From contig JAUWAU010000029.1 of the NCBI GenBank assembly GCA_030601885.1, positions 19,210-83,209 of the forward strand: a stretch of DNA of 64,000 nucleotides. The letters run 5' to 3'. Shown in pieces: positions 41,857 through 50,617 of the stretch. How positions within the stretch are numbered: the first letter of the stretch is position 1; the number at the start of each line of letters is the position of its first letter. The notes beneath the pieces were generated by a model. It made no database searches, had not been told where the DNA came from, and worked only from the letters and a program-made list of their open reading frames with translations. The position numbers were made by a program, and so were the translations under genes. This DNA comes from Armatimonadota bacterium. Lineage in GTDB: Bacteria; Armatimonadota; Zipacnadia; JAUWAU01.

Positions 41857-43503
41857 GTGCCGCCTTTGTTGATCATTGGAATCGATGCCGCATGCTTCGA
41901 CGTCCTCGATCCGTACCTGGAGCGAGGGCAGCTTCCGGCCCTCGCCAGCATCGCCGAGCGCGGGGTGCGCGCCATCCTGCGCTCCACCGTGCCTCCGCTG
42001 ACTCCCGCCGCCTGGTCCACGATCCTCACCGGCGTCAATCCGGGAAAGCACGGCGTCATTGACTTCGCCCAGTGGGATTGTGCCTCGGGCCAACTGGTGC
42101 TCACGCGCGGCGGCTCGCGGCTCTATCCGACGGTGTTCGAGCTGCTATCGAAGCGAGACCGCACAACGGGCCTCTACAACGTTCCGTACACGTATCCTCC
42201 GCCGCCAATCAACGGGTTCGTCGTGTCCGGTATGGATGCACCGGGCTTTGGAGGGCACGTACATCCTGCCTCCGAGGAGGCCGGCTTGCTGGCCAAATTC
42301 TCCACGTCTGCCCTCGATCCGTTCCCATACCGCGGGGGCATCGACGGCTACGAGGTCGAGAGAGTCGAGGCGGAACTGGACCGCAAGACCGATGCATTCA
42401 TCTATCTGTGCGAGAGATACGCTCCCGAGGCAGCCTTCATAAACTACCAGCAGATGGACGTTATTCAGCACTTCTTCTGGCGATCGCGGGGAGCCGGCGC
42501 GCACGTCAGCCCGCGTGTCCCGGACCTATTCGACCACGTCCTCATGCATATCGACAACGCTGTTGCGCGCCTGCTGGACATCTGGGGTGAAGGCGCCAAC
42601 GTACTCGTTGTCTCGGACCACGGCGCAGCGCCGTGTGACTACTGCTTTGACCCCAGCAAGTTTTTGGCCGAGCAGGGCTTTTGCGTGCTCGGCGACGCCC
42701 CGCGCGCCCAGCCCTCAAGCGCTGCAACTCGCCTGTGGGCGTCCCTGCCCTCAGGCCTGCGCAACGCCGTCCGGAGGGCCGTTCGGCACCGGCCTCTCGG
42801 AGCCAGGCTGTTGGGAATGCTGCAAAGGCACAAGGCGCCCGAAGACCTTGATTCTGTGATCTGGGAGCAGACGCGCGCCTTCTCGTCCAGTCGCGCTGTT
42901 GCCGTGTACGTCAACGAACGCGGCCGGCAACCCCATGGTGTCGTACCGCCCGAACAGACCGATGCCGTAGTGGCCGAGGTGGCCGAGGCCCTGCTCGAAC
43001 TCAGGACGCCGAACGCGAACACCCCCATCTTCGCGCCGGAAGGACTATTTCGGCGCGATGAAGTGTACGAGGGTGAATCGCTCCACTGCATGCCTGACCT
43101 TGTGGGCGTGCCGCGGGAAGACCGCGTGGCCGTTCTCCCTCACGGTCTGCGTGGGAAGGCGTTGGCGGAAGTTGGAGAATGCGATGTGCTCTGGGAGGCC
43201 GGCCACACGCTCCAGGGACTCTTCATGGCCGCAGGCCCGGACTTCCGCTCCGGCGAGCTTCCTGAGGCCAGTGTCTGCGACATCGCCCCCACCGTGCTGT
43301 ACGCCCTTGACGAGGCCGTGCCGGAGTACATGGATGGGGCCGTGCTCGAGGCCGCCTTCCGGCCGGAGCTGCTGGCGCGGCGTCCTGTGCAGTACACCGA
43401 AGAGCCACCGGAGCTTCGTGCCGAAACGGGGGCGGATGCCTACACGGCCGCGGAGCGCGAGCGCGTCGAAGAACGCCTCAAGTCTCTGGGTTACATGGGG
43501 TAA
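41857..43503 (+). CDS. Alkaline phosphatase superfamily hydrolase (type I phosphodiesterase-like)
   Basis: 548 residues from GTG 41857 (GGGAG eight bases upstream). Core of the AP superfamily: metal Asp10 in LLIIGIDAACFDV, the predicted Thr49 nucleophile in PPLTPAAWSTILTG, and the second metal site VVSDHGAAPCDY. The C-terminal part (FRRDEVYEGESLHCMPDL) matches a group of predicted phosphodiesterases and nucleotide pyrophosphatases. No signal peptide. This group is frequently found in polysaccharide loci and may modify glycan phosphate or act as a phosphoethanolamine-type transferase; its role here is not known. First of the plus-strand half of the exopolysaccharide locus. Confidence 0.8.
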   Translation: MPPLLIIGIDAACFDVLDPYLERGQLPALASIAERGVRAILRSTVPPLTPAAWSTILTGVNPGKHGVIDFAQWDCASGQLVLTRGGSRLYPTVFELLSKRDRTTGLYNVPYTYPPPPINGFVVSGMDAPGFGGHVHPASEEAGLLAKFSTSALDPFPYRGGIDGYEVERVEAELDRKTDAFIYLCERYAPEAAFINYQQMDVIQHFFWRSRGAGAHVSPRVPDLFDHVLMHIDNAVARLLDIWGEGANVLVVSDHGAAPCDYCFDPSKFLAEQGFCVLGDAPRAQPSSAATRLWASLPSGLRNAVRRAVRHRPLGARLLGMLQRHKAPEDLDSVIWEQTRAFSSSRAVAVYVNERGRQPHGVVPPEQTDAVVAEVAEALLELRTPNANTPIFAPEGLFRRDEVYEGESLHCMPDLVGVPREDRVAVLPHGLRGKALAEVGECDVLWEAGHTLQGLFMAAGPDFRSGELPEASVCDIAPTVLYALDEAVPEYMDGAVLEAAFRPELLARRPVQYTEEPPELRAETGADAYTAAERERVEERLKSLGYMG

Positions 43504-43529
43504 TATCGGCACGCTGACGACCCATTCAC

Positions 43530-43750
43530 CGAGGCAGTCGTCATGGCCCGGTGGGCGGCACCCGGAAACGATGAAGATGGGTGCGATGGCCAAAGACATG
43601 CCACCTCGGCCAAGCGGGGGACGGAGCCCCCGCACTACAACGCCACCGCAGCCGGCGGGACACGGTCGCCGACGCGCCATAGCCGCTTTGGCAACGGCGC
43701 GAGACCCCGCGCTACAATACGGCCTGCGGCCGAAATCTTCGGGGTAGTTG
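43530..43750. repeat. Composite repeat cluster before the wzx gene
   Basis: Contains an M module (43533-43580, ending CCCGGAAACGATGAAGATG), a short P palindrome (43668-43706, GTCGCCGACGCGCCA...TTTGGCAACGGCGCG) and the module end CGGCCGAAATCTTCGGGG at 43730-43745. It supplies the whole upstream region of the wzx start, so any promoter of that gene lies within repeats. Confidence 0.8.
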
Positions 43751-43754
43751 CGAA

Positions 43755-45356
43755 ATGCCGAACTCTGACGAAGAGCAGACGAGCTCCCATCGTGCGGCGG
43801 AGAGGCAGTTCGCCGCCGGTGGTGGGATAGCCGCCGTCGGTCAGTTCGCCGATCGCGCGCTGTCGTTGGCTTTCGTCATCGTGGTCGCCCGCCTGCTGGG
43901 CCGAGCCCAGCTCGGCCTGTACGCCATTGGAATTTCCATTGTGGAGCTGCTTGGCCTGCTCGCATCACTTGGGCTGGCCAATGGCGCCATGCGCTTTGTC
44001 GCCATGGCCACGAGCGCCGGGGACTGGCGGCGAGTCCGGAAGGTGGTCACCTGCGCGGTGACCTTGGCGCCTCTGTACGGGGCCGCGGGGGCGGTGAGCC
44101 TCTGGATGGCGGCACCGTGGCTGGCCGATGCTGTTCTCCATAAGCCGGTCGTGGATGTGCTGCGCCTGTTCGCCCTCGCCTTGCCTGTCCTTGTGGCTCT
44201 CGCATCGTGGTCCGGGGCGCTGCAGGGGCTGTCGCGGATCACGCACAAGGTGCTCGTCGAGCGCATTACGGTCCCCGCTGTTCGTTTGGCGCTCGCCGTC
44301 ATTGCCGTTTCCCTGGGCTTGAAGGTTGTGGGAGTTGTGGCCGCGCACGTAGTGGCCTGTGCGGTCGGCGCGCTGGTGGCGCTGCTCCTGCTCGGCCGTT
44401 GCGGCGAGCGCATTCTCGAGCCGCTGTGGGATCGGCAGGTCCATCGGGAGCTTTTGGCGTATTCAGCGCCCGCGATGTTCGCTACGCTCCTGGGGATGCT
44501 CCTGACGCGCAGCGGCATGCTGATGCTGGGGATGTTTGCCGAGTCCGGCGATGTGGGCGTCTACCTCGTTGTGCTGCGCACGGCGAGCGTCGGTATGCTG
44601 CTGCCCGGGGCGCTGCTGACCAGCCTGTCACCGATTATGGCGGGCCTGCTTCACACTGACAGCGCGGCGGCGCAGCGTCTGTACAAAACGGCTCTGGACT
44701 GGTTCGTGACCGTCTCGTTGCCGTACTACGCCATCCTCTTCATGTTCCCGCACACGGTGCTGCGCGTCTTCGGCGGCGAGTTTACCGTCGGCGTGCCGGC
44801 CCTCGTGATCCTGACTGCCGGCTGGGCGATACACATGCTTACCGGCCCGGTCGGGGTGATGATCATGTTGTCGGGGCGGCCCGGCATCGAGATGATCATT
44901 GCCGCGGTGTGCCTGGCCGTCCATATCGGCCTGAATCTGCTGTGGATTCCGCGATGGCAAGCGGTCGGCGCGGCGGCCTCGTGCGCCATCGCCCTGACGG
45001 CCGCAAACGCCATACGCCTGGGCGTGAATCTGTGGGTGCTCCGCCTCAATCCGCTGAGCGCAGTGCTGGCCAAGCGCATCGTGGTCGCAGGCGTCTGCCT
45101 CGCACCCGCCGCCGGCTTGGCTGCCATGTTGGCGCACCTACTCGCGTGGCCGGCGATGCTGGCAGACGGCTGCGGCATAATCACATACGTGCTTCTGTAT
45201 TGCTTCATTACGTGGCAGTGGCGCGACGAAAGCTCCACGCGGCTGATCGCCCAGATAGCGCAGTTGCCGAGAGGTGAGACCCTGACAGCGGCGGGAATGA
45301 GCGCGACGGCGTCCCGGGCGACCGGGAATGCAGCCGGGCATGAAAACAGTGACTGA
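43755..45356 (+). CDS. wzx: Wzx-type polysaccharide flippase (MOP/MVF superfamily)
   Basis: 533 residues from ATG 43755. About 13-14 hydrophobic helices by inspection, starting LSLAFVIVVARLLGRAQLGLYAIG and continuing through the segment GSLGLANGAMRFVAM-like region to the last helix near residue 490. The RLLGRAQLGLYAIG pattern at the first helix is characteristic of Wzx and O-antigen flippases. It moves lipid-linked repeat units across the inner membrane. The tail (~500-533) is hydrophilic. Followed by the ligase gene at 45476. Confidence 0.9.
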   Translation: MPNSDEEQTSSHRAAERQFAAGGGIAAVGQFADRALSLAFVIVVARLLGRAQLGLYAIGISIVELLGLLASLGLANGAMRFVAMATSAGDWRRVRKVVTCAVTLAPLYGAAGAVSLWMAAPWLADAVLHKPVVDVLRLFALALPVLVALASWSGALQGLSRITHKVLVERITVPAVRLALAVIAVSLGLKVVGVVAAHVVACAVGALVALLLLGRCGERILEPLWDRQVHRELLAYSAPAMFATLLGMLLTRSGMLMLGMFAESGDVGVYLVVLRTASVGMLLPGALLTSLSPIMAGLLHTDSAAAQRLYKTALDWFVTVSLPYYAILFMFPHTVLRVFGGEFTVGVPALVILTAGWAIHMLTGPVGVMIMLSGRPGIEMIIAAVCLAVHIGLNLLWIPRWQAVGAAASCAIALTAANAIRLGVNLWVLRLNPLSAVLAKRIVVAGVCLAPAAGLAAMLAHLLAWPAMLADGCGIITYVLLYCFITWQWRDESSTRLIAQIAQLPRGETLTAAGMSATASRATGNAAGHENSD

Positions 45357-45475
45357 ACGACCTGAAGGCGCCGCCACACCGGCGTGGCGGACACCCTCCG
45401 GCACACATGCGTCGTCGCTGGGGCGAAGCGTCGCCTCTCGTCAGGCATGTAGCTCCGAAGCACGGAGACAATGCG

Positions 45476-46882
45476 ATGACCGAGGAGAGCAGGCTCGATC
45501 TCCAACAGATCGACCCGGCGGTCCGGGCGCCGGGGCCGTTCTTCAATGCGTGCACTCTCACGTTCATCGCGCTGGTATGCCTCTCTCCGATCAGGCTCCT
45601 GCACGACGCCGTCGTCCTGAGAGTCGGCTTCGGCATCAATCTCATCGACTGCATCCTCTTGCTGTGCGTGATCCTGGGCATACTTGACCTGATCTGGCAG
45701 CCGCAGTGCCCCGGCTGGCACCACCCGTGCATCAAGGCGGCGCTGTGGGTGCTCTTCTGGGCCATCATCTGCGCCGCGTACGGGAAAGCGCTCGGGAATC
45801 CGACGGGGCTAATCCGGCACCAGATGCGCCCGTACCTGATGTACTTGCCCCTGTTCTTCGTGGCCCGGCTCCCCTCGCCCTACTTCCGCTCGAAGGCGAT
45901 CGCACCGACTGTGTGCATCCTTGCCCTAGCGAGCTGCATAGGCGGCATCACGGGGACACTGACCGGCGGGATGGCCGCGGTGCGGACGGAGACGATGGCT
46001 CTGGCCCGCGGCTGGGAGGCGCTGCGGGGTCACACGCAGGTCGTGGCCTTCGTCATGGCCATCACGCTGTCGGCGCTGGCCAACCGGCGCCGGGACGCAG
46101 TGCTGTTTGGCGTGGCGGCCGCGCTCGCGCTCGTCGGGGTCGTCGTGACCTTCACCCGGGGGCTGATGCTCTCTGCTCTCCTCGGCGCGCTTCTACTGCT
46201 GGCCATGACGAGGGGGCGACAGCGCCGGCGCCTTGCCGGCGTTCTTCTCGTCGTGGTACTGATCGGCCAACTCAGCCTCTTTATTGCCTTCAGATTGACC
46301 CCTGCTGTCGCCGTTGCCCGGTTCCGCACGCTGCGCTCCGCCACGGGCCGCTTCGTTTTGGGCCCAACCGTGGCGCAACGGCTCCTAACGTTCCAGTACG
46401 CCTACGAGCAGGGCACCGAGCATTTCTGGGGACTCGGCGGCACGGGGCTCGGCAAGCAGGTCAGCTACTGGATCCCCGGCCGGGGCCGCGGCGAGGCGCT
46501 GGATCCGGGATACGCAGCCTGGTTTTTTCGCATGGGTTGGATCGGGCTGATTCTGCTCGGCCTCTGGCTGTACTTCATCATTCGAACGGCGTATCGAGCC
46601 TGGCGTAACGCGGAGGCGATGGAGAAGCCCTATCTGCTCGGTCCTCTCGTGGTTGTGTCGCTGTATCCTTTCATGCTGCTCTTCGCGCGCCCGCTGAGCG
46701 TCGTGTACACGGCCCCCATATCAATGTACCTCCTTAGTATCATCTGCACCGCAGACTTCGACCAGCAGATCTCCCGGGCGAGAGGGCCGACCGGCGAGTC
46801 CGGCGCCGGGACCGACACGGAGCCGCAGCCCTCGGTGCGAGATAGCTCTTCGCACGACATGGAGACCGGAAGGCGGCCGTAA
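45476..46882 (+). CDS. O-antigen ligase/polymerase-like membrane protein (WaaL/Wzy type)
   Basis: 468 residues from ATG 45476 (GGAG about nine bases upstream). Roughly 11 membrane helices. A large loop between the late helices (~285-360: FRTLRSATGRFVLGPTVAQRL, then FWGLGGTGLGKQVSYW) is the periplasmic catalytic loop of Wzy_C/WaaL proteins. The RGWEALRGHTQV segment corresponds to the conserved Arg/His area before it. It would polymerise or ligate lipid-linked glycan units. It lies 119 bases after wzx on the same strand, completing a flippase-polymerase pair. Confidence 0.87.
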   Translation: MTEESRLDLQQIDPAVRAPGPFFNACTLTFIALVCLSPIRLLHDAVVLRVGFGINLIDCILLLCVILGILDLIWQPQCPGWHHPCIKAALWVLFWAIICAAYGKALGNPTGLIRHQMRPYLMYLPLFFVARLPSPYFRSKAIAPTVCILALASCIGGITGTLTGGMAAVRTETMALARGWEALRGHTQVVAFVMAITLSALANRRRDAVLFGVAAALALVGVVVTFTRGLMLSALLGALLLLAMTRGRQRRRLAGVLLVVVLIGQLSLFIAFRLTPAVAVARFRTLRSATGRFVLGPTVAQRLLTFQYAYEQGTEHFWGLGGTGLGKQVSYWIPGRGRGEALDPGYAAWFFRMGWIGLILLGLWLYFIIRTAYRAWRNAEAMEKPYLLGPLVVVSLYPFMLLFARPLSVVYTAPISMYLLSIICTADFDQQISRARGPTGESGAGTDTEPQPSVRDSSSHDMETGRRP

Positions 46883-46902
46883 GGCGGGGGAGTGGCGCGT
46901 GT

Positions 46903-48159
46903 TCAAGCGAAGCACGATGGGGCGGAGCTTCGGAGCCACTCGCCGATGCGGGGTGCATTCGCCTCGATGGACAGATGGCGCTCGGCGAAGCTGCGGCAGC
47001 GCTGGCGCAACGCTTCCTCGCCGCCAGGGGCCCACTCGGCAAGCCGGGCGACTACCTCCGGCCACTCCCCGGTCTGTTCCGGGTCGCAAATGAGGCCTAG
47101 CTGATTCTCCCGCACCCACGCAGAGCACTCGCCCACCTTCGGGCCAATCACGGTCGGCACGCCGCACGCGAGGTATTCGGCGAACCGCGTCGGCCACGCG
47201 ACAGTGTTCCTGAGGCCGCGCCTGAGCAGCAACATCCCGGCATCGGCGGCGACCATGATGGATGGCACTTCGGTGTGCGGCACGCAAGTCAGCAGCACAT
47301 CGTCCGCCCCGATACCGGCGTCGCACAGCTTCTCGGCGAACGCGCTTTGCTGTGGCGTGAGCACGAGCAAGAACGCCTCGGGCACGTCTCGTTTCAGTTC
47401 CCTGAACAATGCCAGCATCTCGTCAATGCACTGCCAGTGGTATGTGCCTCCCGCAAAGATCAGTACGAAGCGCTCCGTCAGGCCCAGCCGTTTGCGAGCT
47501 ACCCGGCGGGTCTCGGGGTCGTAACGGAAAAGCGTCGCATCTGCGACGTTGGGCACGGCGAACCAGGGCACCCGCCGGTCGAACTGCTCATCGCAGTACC
47601 GGCCGAGCGCTTCCGACACGCACCGGATGCCTGCTACGCGGCGGATGACGGCTCTCTCGTAATGGCGCGCAAGCGGGCCCAGGAGCCTCGAGCGCAGCAA
47701 CTGCCCGCCCCAGTAGCCTACGACATCCTTACGCAGCGCGGCGCGCATGTCCCACAGGATGGGCACGCCGCGCCTGTCGTGGGCTGCTATGGCCGGCATC
47801 GCACAGGACGTCTGGGCGAGTATCGTAGCAGCCGGAAGCTCCTGCTGCGGTAGTCGAGTCAACCAGCGGGTTACTCGATACAATCCCGGCAGTGTCCGCG
47901 GCACGTAGAGCGGCTCCGGTATGCCCCGACGGGCAAACTGCTCGCGAACGGCGCACCGCCGCTCGTTATCCCCCAGAACATGCCGGCGCTCAAAGGCAAC
48001 CGGCACGAGGCGCGCGCCGGCCATGGACGCCATGCGCAGAGTATTCGCGGAGCAGATGGTGTCGCCGTTCAACTCCAGAAGGCCCAGATGACACAGCCAG
48101 ACGAGCCGTCCGGTGACATCCGGGAATTGATTTTGGGTCGATGTGCCCACAAGCATCAC
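46903..48159 (-). CDS. Glycosyltransferase (GT4-like)
   Basis: 418 residues from ATG 48159; ATG 48156 is nearly equivalent. GT-B fold: the N-terminal half has GRLVWLCHLGLLELNGDTICS and the C-terminal half has FVLIFAGGTYHWQCIDEML, CVPHTEVPSIMVAADAGMLLL and AEYLACGVPTVIGPKVGE, the donor-binding region. No signal peptide. Transfers a sugar to the lipid-linked repeat unit; sugar unknown. Last of a minus-strand run with the kinase-like, methyltransferase and sugar-transferase genes, converging on the ligase gene. Confidence 0.85.
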   Translation of the reverse strand: MMLVGTSTQNQFPDVTGRLVWLCHLGLLELNGDTICSANTLRMASMAGARLVPVAFERRHVLGDNERRCAVREQFARRGIPEPLYVPRTLPGLYRVTRWLTRLPQQELPAATILAQTSCAMPAIAAHDRRGVPILWDMRAALRKDVVGYWGGQLLRSRLLGPLARHYERAVIRRVAGIRCVSEALGRYCDEQFDRRVPWFAVPNVADATLFRYDPETRRVARKRLGLTERFVLIFAGGTYHWQCIDEMLALFRELKRDVPEAFLLVLTPQQSAFAEKLCDAGIGADDVLLTCVPHTEVPSIMVAADAGMLLLRRGLRNTVAWPTRFAEYLACGVPTVIGPKVGECSAWVRENQLGLICDPEQTGEWPEVVARLAEWAPGGEEALRQRCRSFAERHLSIEANAPRIGEWLRSSAPSCFA

Positions 48160-48219
48160 GTCATCGCCGAACCTCGACGGAGGCTCTGGCGCACTACGCG
48201 CCAGCGCGCGCCTCGAGAG

Positions 48220-49287
48220 CTATGCGACATACGAATCGCCGCCAAAGAGCCAATGAGATGCCGGCGCGGCAGCGAAACCCTCCAAGATCACCCTCAGAAT
48301 CGCTCGCCCGCGGCGGTCATACTGCGGATGCGACGCACTGGTCTTCTTCTCTCGTGTCGCCAACTTGGCGACCACCAAGGGCAGCGACGCTCCGGCCAGG
48401 CCGACGGGTGCGCCCAGACGGGTGCATTGAGCATCTACGAAGTCCCGGACACTGCGGGCAAGACTCGAATCGGAGAAATAGGCCGTCGCCACCGCTTTCT
48501 CCGCCGGCATGGGTCGATATAGCGTATGCAGCACTTCAAAGCCGTACGTGGTCGCAAAGGTGAGGGCGTCAAACAGAGGCGATTTCGCCGGCCGTGAGTG
48601 CCGCCAGTCCACGACGCTCAATCTGCGGCCATGCAGCAATAGATTCACCGCGCTGAAGTCACCGTGGCGTCGGACCAAGGGGACCTCGGCGCCCTTCAGT
48701 TCTGCCGCCACGGCCCGGGCGCGCTCGAGTCCTCGGCGCTCTGTTGCCGATAGTGCGGACTGTCCCTCGCAGGCCGAGGCCACGCCCTGCATTCCCTTCT
48801 CCCCGTCGTCTTCGCCGACGGCAGTAGAGCCGCATTGAGTGATGCGCTGAAACTCGGTGAGCCATCGACCAGCAATGGCGAAGTCGCCCGCTATTCGCCG
48901 GCGGCTCACCCATGGTCGCCAGCGCGACCTACTCGCCATCGGCGCTCCCGGGGCGAAGGACTGGATTAGCGCCGTCAATCCCGCCTCTTCGAGCAGAAGC
49001 GCCCTCCGGGGCAGGGCGCCGGAAAGATCGGTCTCACGCAGTTCCGACTGCACCTGCTGCAGTGCGGTCGCTTCGGCGCGGAGTGCCTCGGCCCCACCCG
49101 GCGTCCGCGGAACCTTCGCCACCACAACTGGGTCTCGCGCGCCGGGGGGAAAGAGAAAAACGACCACGGCGGAGGTCGGGTGTCCGCTGTGCCCGTATTG
49201 TGCGGCGACCAGCCGCCGGGGCCGCGGCTGCCCGTCCGAAAGCTCGCGCCAATTGGCCAACACCGCATCGGATAGCCACTGGATCAT
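48220..49287 (-). CDS. Aminoglycoside-phosphotransferase-like kinase fold protein
   Basis: 355 residues from ATG 49287. Kinase-like fold: Lys58 in VVVAKVPR (ATP lysine), catalytic loop RRHGDFSAVNLLL with Asp210 and Asn215, and the metal Asp227 in LSVVDWRHS. Family members phosphorylate small molecules such as choline, sugars or antibiotics. Given its place between a methyltransferase and a glycosyltransferase in a polysaccharide locus, phosphorylation of a sugar or an intermediate is more likely than drug resistance. Only six bases separate it from the methyltransferase gene. Confidence 0.8.
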   Translation of the reverse strand: MIQWLSDAVLANWRELSDGQPRPRRLVAAQYGHSGHPTSAVVVFLFPPGARDPVVVAKVPRTPGGAEALRAEATALQQVQSELRETDLSGALPRRALLLEEAGLTALIQSFAPGAPMASRSRWRPWVSRRRIAGDFAIAGRWLTEFQRITQCGSTAVGEDDGEKGMQGVASACEGQSALSATERRGLERARAVAAELKGAEVPLVRRHGDFSAVNLLLHGRRLSVVDWRHSRPAKSPLFDALTFATTYGFEVLHTLYRPMPAEKAVATAYFSDSSLARSVRDFVDAQCTRLGAPVGLAGASLPLVVAKLATREKKTSASHPQYDRRGRAILRVILEGFAAAPASHWLFGGDSYVA

Positions 49288-49293
49288 CGCCGA

Positions 49294-50397
49294 CTAGCTG
49301 TCCTTCCGCGCCACAAGGCTGAACGAATACGCCAATGGGCCGGCCAACCCGAATGCGAGCGCCACCCGCCAGCCCCATTCGAGGCACTTGCGCTTCAGCG
49401 AGCGCGCCCAGAACAGGCGGCCGAGGCAGAACCGCTGGGCGCTGCGGGCTCCAATGGGGAAGATGCAGTGAGGATGTACGTACGATGGCATCGGCACGTA
49501 TGCATCGACGTGACTGAATCCGGCCTCCTGCAGCAGACGCCTGTAGCCTCCATGCGAATACGTGTACGTTCGATACGCGCTGCCCGAGGCCCGTGTGCGC
49601 CACTGTGTCGAGAATCCGTCGGGCCGTCGGACTCGCACCCACCAGTCGGCCATCCGCCGCGGCATGAGGCTGGTAAAGCGCAGCCCGCTGTGGTCACGCG
49701 CGCCCAGGAACAGGCTATAGCCGTAGCGGTTTTCCACGCCTATGTACAGTCGGCCGCCGGGCTTGAGAACGCGGTGCGTCTTGGACAAAGCGCTGAGCTG
49801 GACCTCCCGCGGGTCCCCGGATGTGTCCATGACGGCCAGCCACTCCAACATGCCGGTCATGACCACGAGATCGAAGGACTCCGGCGGGAACGGAGGAGCG
49901 CAGGCATCGGCCTGCACAACCTGGACGTTATGGATCCCGTCCTGACGCTGTCGGAGGCGAATGAACTCGGCGCGCTCTCGAACGGCCTCCAGAGCCACTA
50001 CGTGCCCCGCCGCCCCCGCCAGGGGGAACGTGAGCGTGCCCCAGCCGGCCCCGGCGTCAAGGACGACGCTCTGCTGCGTCAAGGGGATCAGAAAGCGCCA
50101 GTCGGCGCGACGCACGTCAGAGATGTAATCGCACAGTGCTTCGTCGGTCGCCCCGAGAACTGCCGCCGCTGCCTCGCGCCAACCGTCCCGCGCGGCTCTC
50201 TCGAGGATATCACGCATCGTCTCCTGCGGCACTTCGCCCCAGTAGAAATCGTCGCTCACGAAGACCGGCGCGCCGTCCTTCAAGGGCCACGTCGCGTCAC
50301 AGTTGACGCACGAACTGGTCGTCCCGCCGTAGCGGATCTTACCACCACACGTGGGACAGGCTAACTTAACCGGCTGACAGCTCTGTATTGCTGGCAT
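49294..50397 (-). CDS. Class I SAM methyltransferase with N-terminal zinc ribbon
   Basis: 367 residues from ATG 50397. Residues 12-33 have C-P-x-C-G-G and C-V-N-C, a zinc-ribbon like that of Trm112-type N-termini. The SAM-binding motif is VVLDAGAGWGTLTFPL, with VVALEAV and the later FDLVVMTGMLEWL motif IV. The VLKPGGRLYIGVENRYGY segment follows. The C-terminus is basic and partly hydrophobic (AFGLAGPLAYSFSLV). It probably methylates a sugar or lipid-linked intermediate in the locus; target unknown. Confidence 0.85.
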   Translation of the reverse strand: MPAIQSCQPVKLACPTCGGKIRYGGTTSSCVNCDATWPLKDGAPVFVSDDFYWGEVPQETMRDILERAARDGWREAAAAVLGATDEALCDYISDVRRADWRFLIPLTQQSVVLDAGAGWGTLTFPLAGAAGHVVALEAVRERAEFIRLRQRQDGIHNVQVVQADACAPPFPPESFDLVVMTGMLEWLAVMDTSGDPREVQLSALSKTHRVLKPGGRLYIGVENRYGYSLFLGARDHSGLRFTSLMPRRMADWWVRVRRPDGFSTQWRTRASGSAYRTYTYSHGGYRRLLQEAGFSHVDAYVPMPSYVHPHCIFPIGARSAQRFCLGRLFWARSLKRKCLEWGWRVALAFGLAGPLAYSFSLVARKDS

Positions 50398-50492
50398 CGC
50401 ACGCCATCGGCCTCGCTTGCGGCTGGGGGGGAGCAACGGAGCGCGCAAGTGTGAATTGGATAGTGCCTGCGGCGCCGCAGAGAGTCACAAGG

Positions 50493-50537
50493 ACGCAACA
50501 TTGCTGATGGCCTCTGGCGTAGCCATGGATGTTGCGT
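50493..50537. repeat. Long imperfect hairpin between sugar-transferase and methyltransferase genes
   Basis: Arms ACGCAACAT and ATGTTGCGT (9 bases, perfect), extended inward by GATGGC/GCCAT-like pairs around a loop of about ten bases. It sits in the 220-base gap after the PGT gene on the minus strand. It could be a processing or terminator structure; no T-run follows. Confidence 0.45.
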
Positions 50538-50617
50538 TGGGTTATGCAATGAAGCACGAATCAGTCATCTGCTTCCACGTCGAACGTCCTCCACCTGACC
50601 CAGTGCGTCACTATGCG

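Noticed and set aside
48220..49287. Aminoglycoside resistance gene
   Set aside because: Kinase fold is real, but the location in a polysaccharide locus and the lack of specific resistance features argue against drug resistance.
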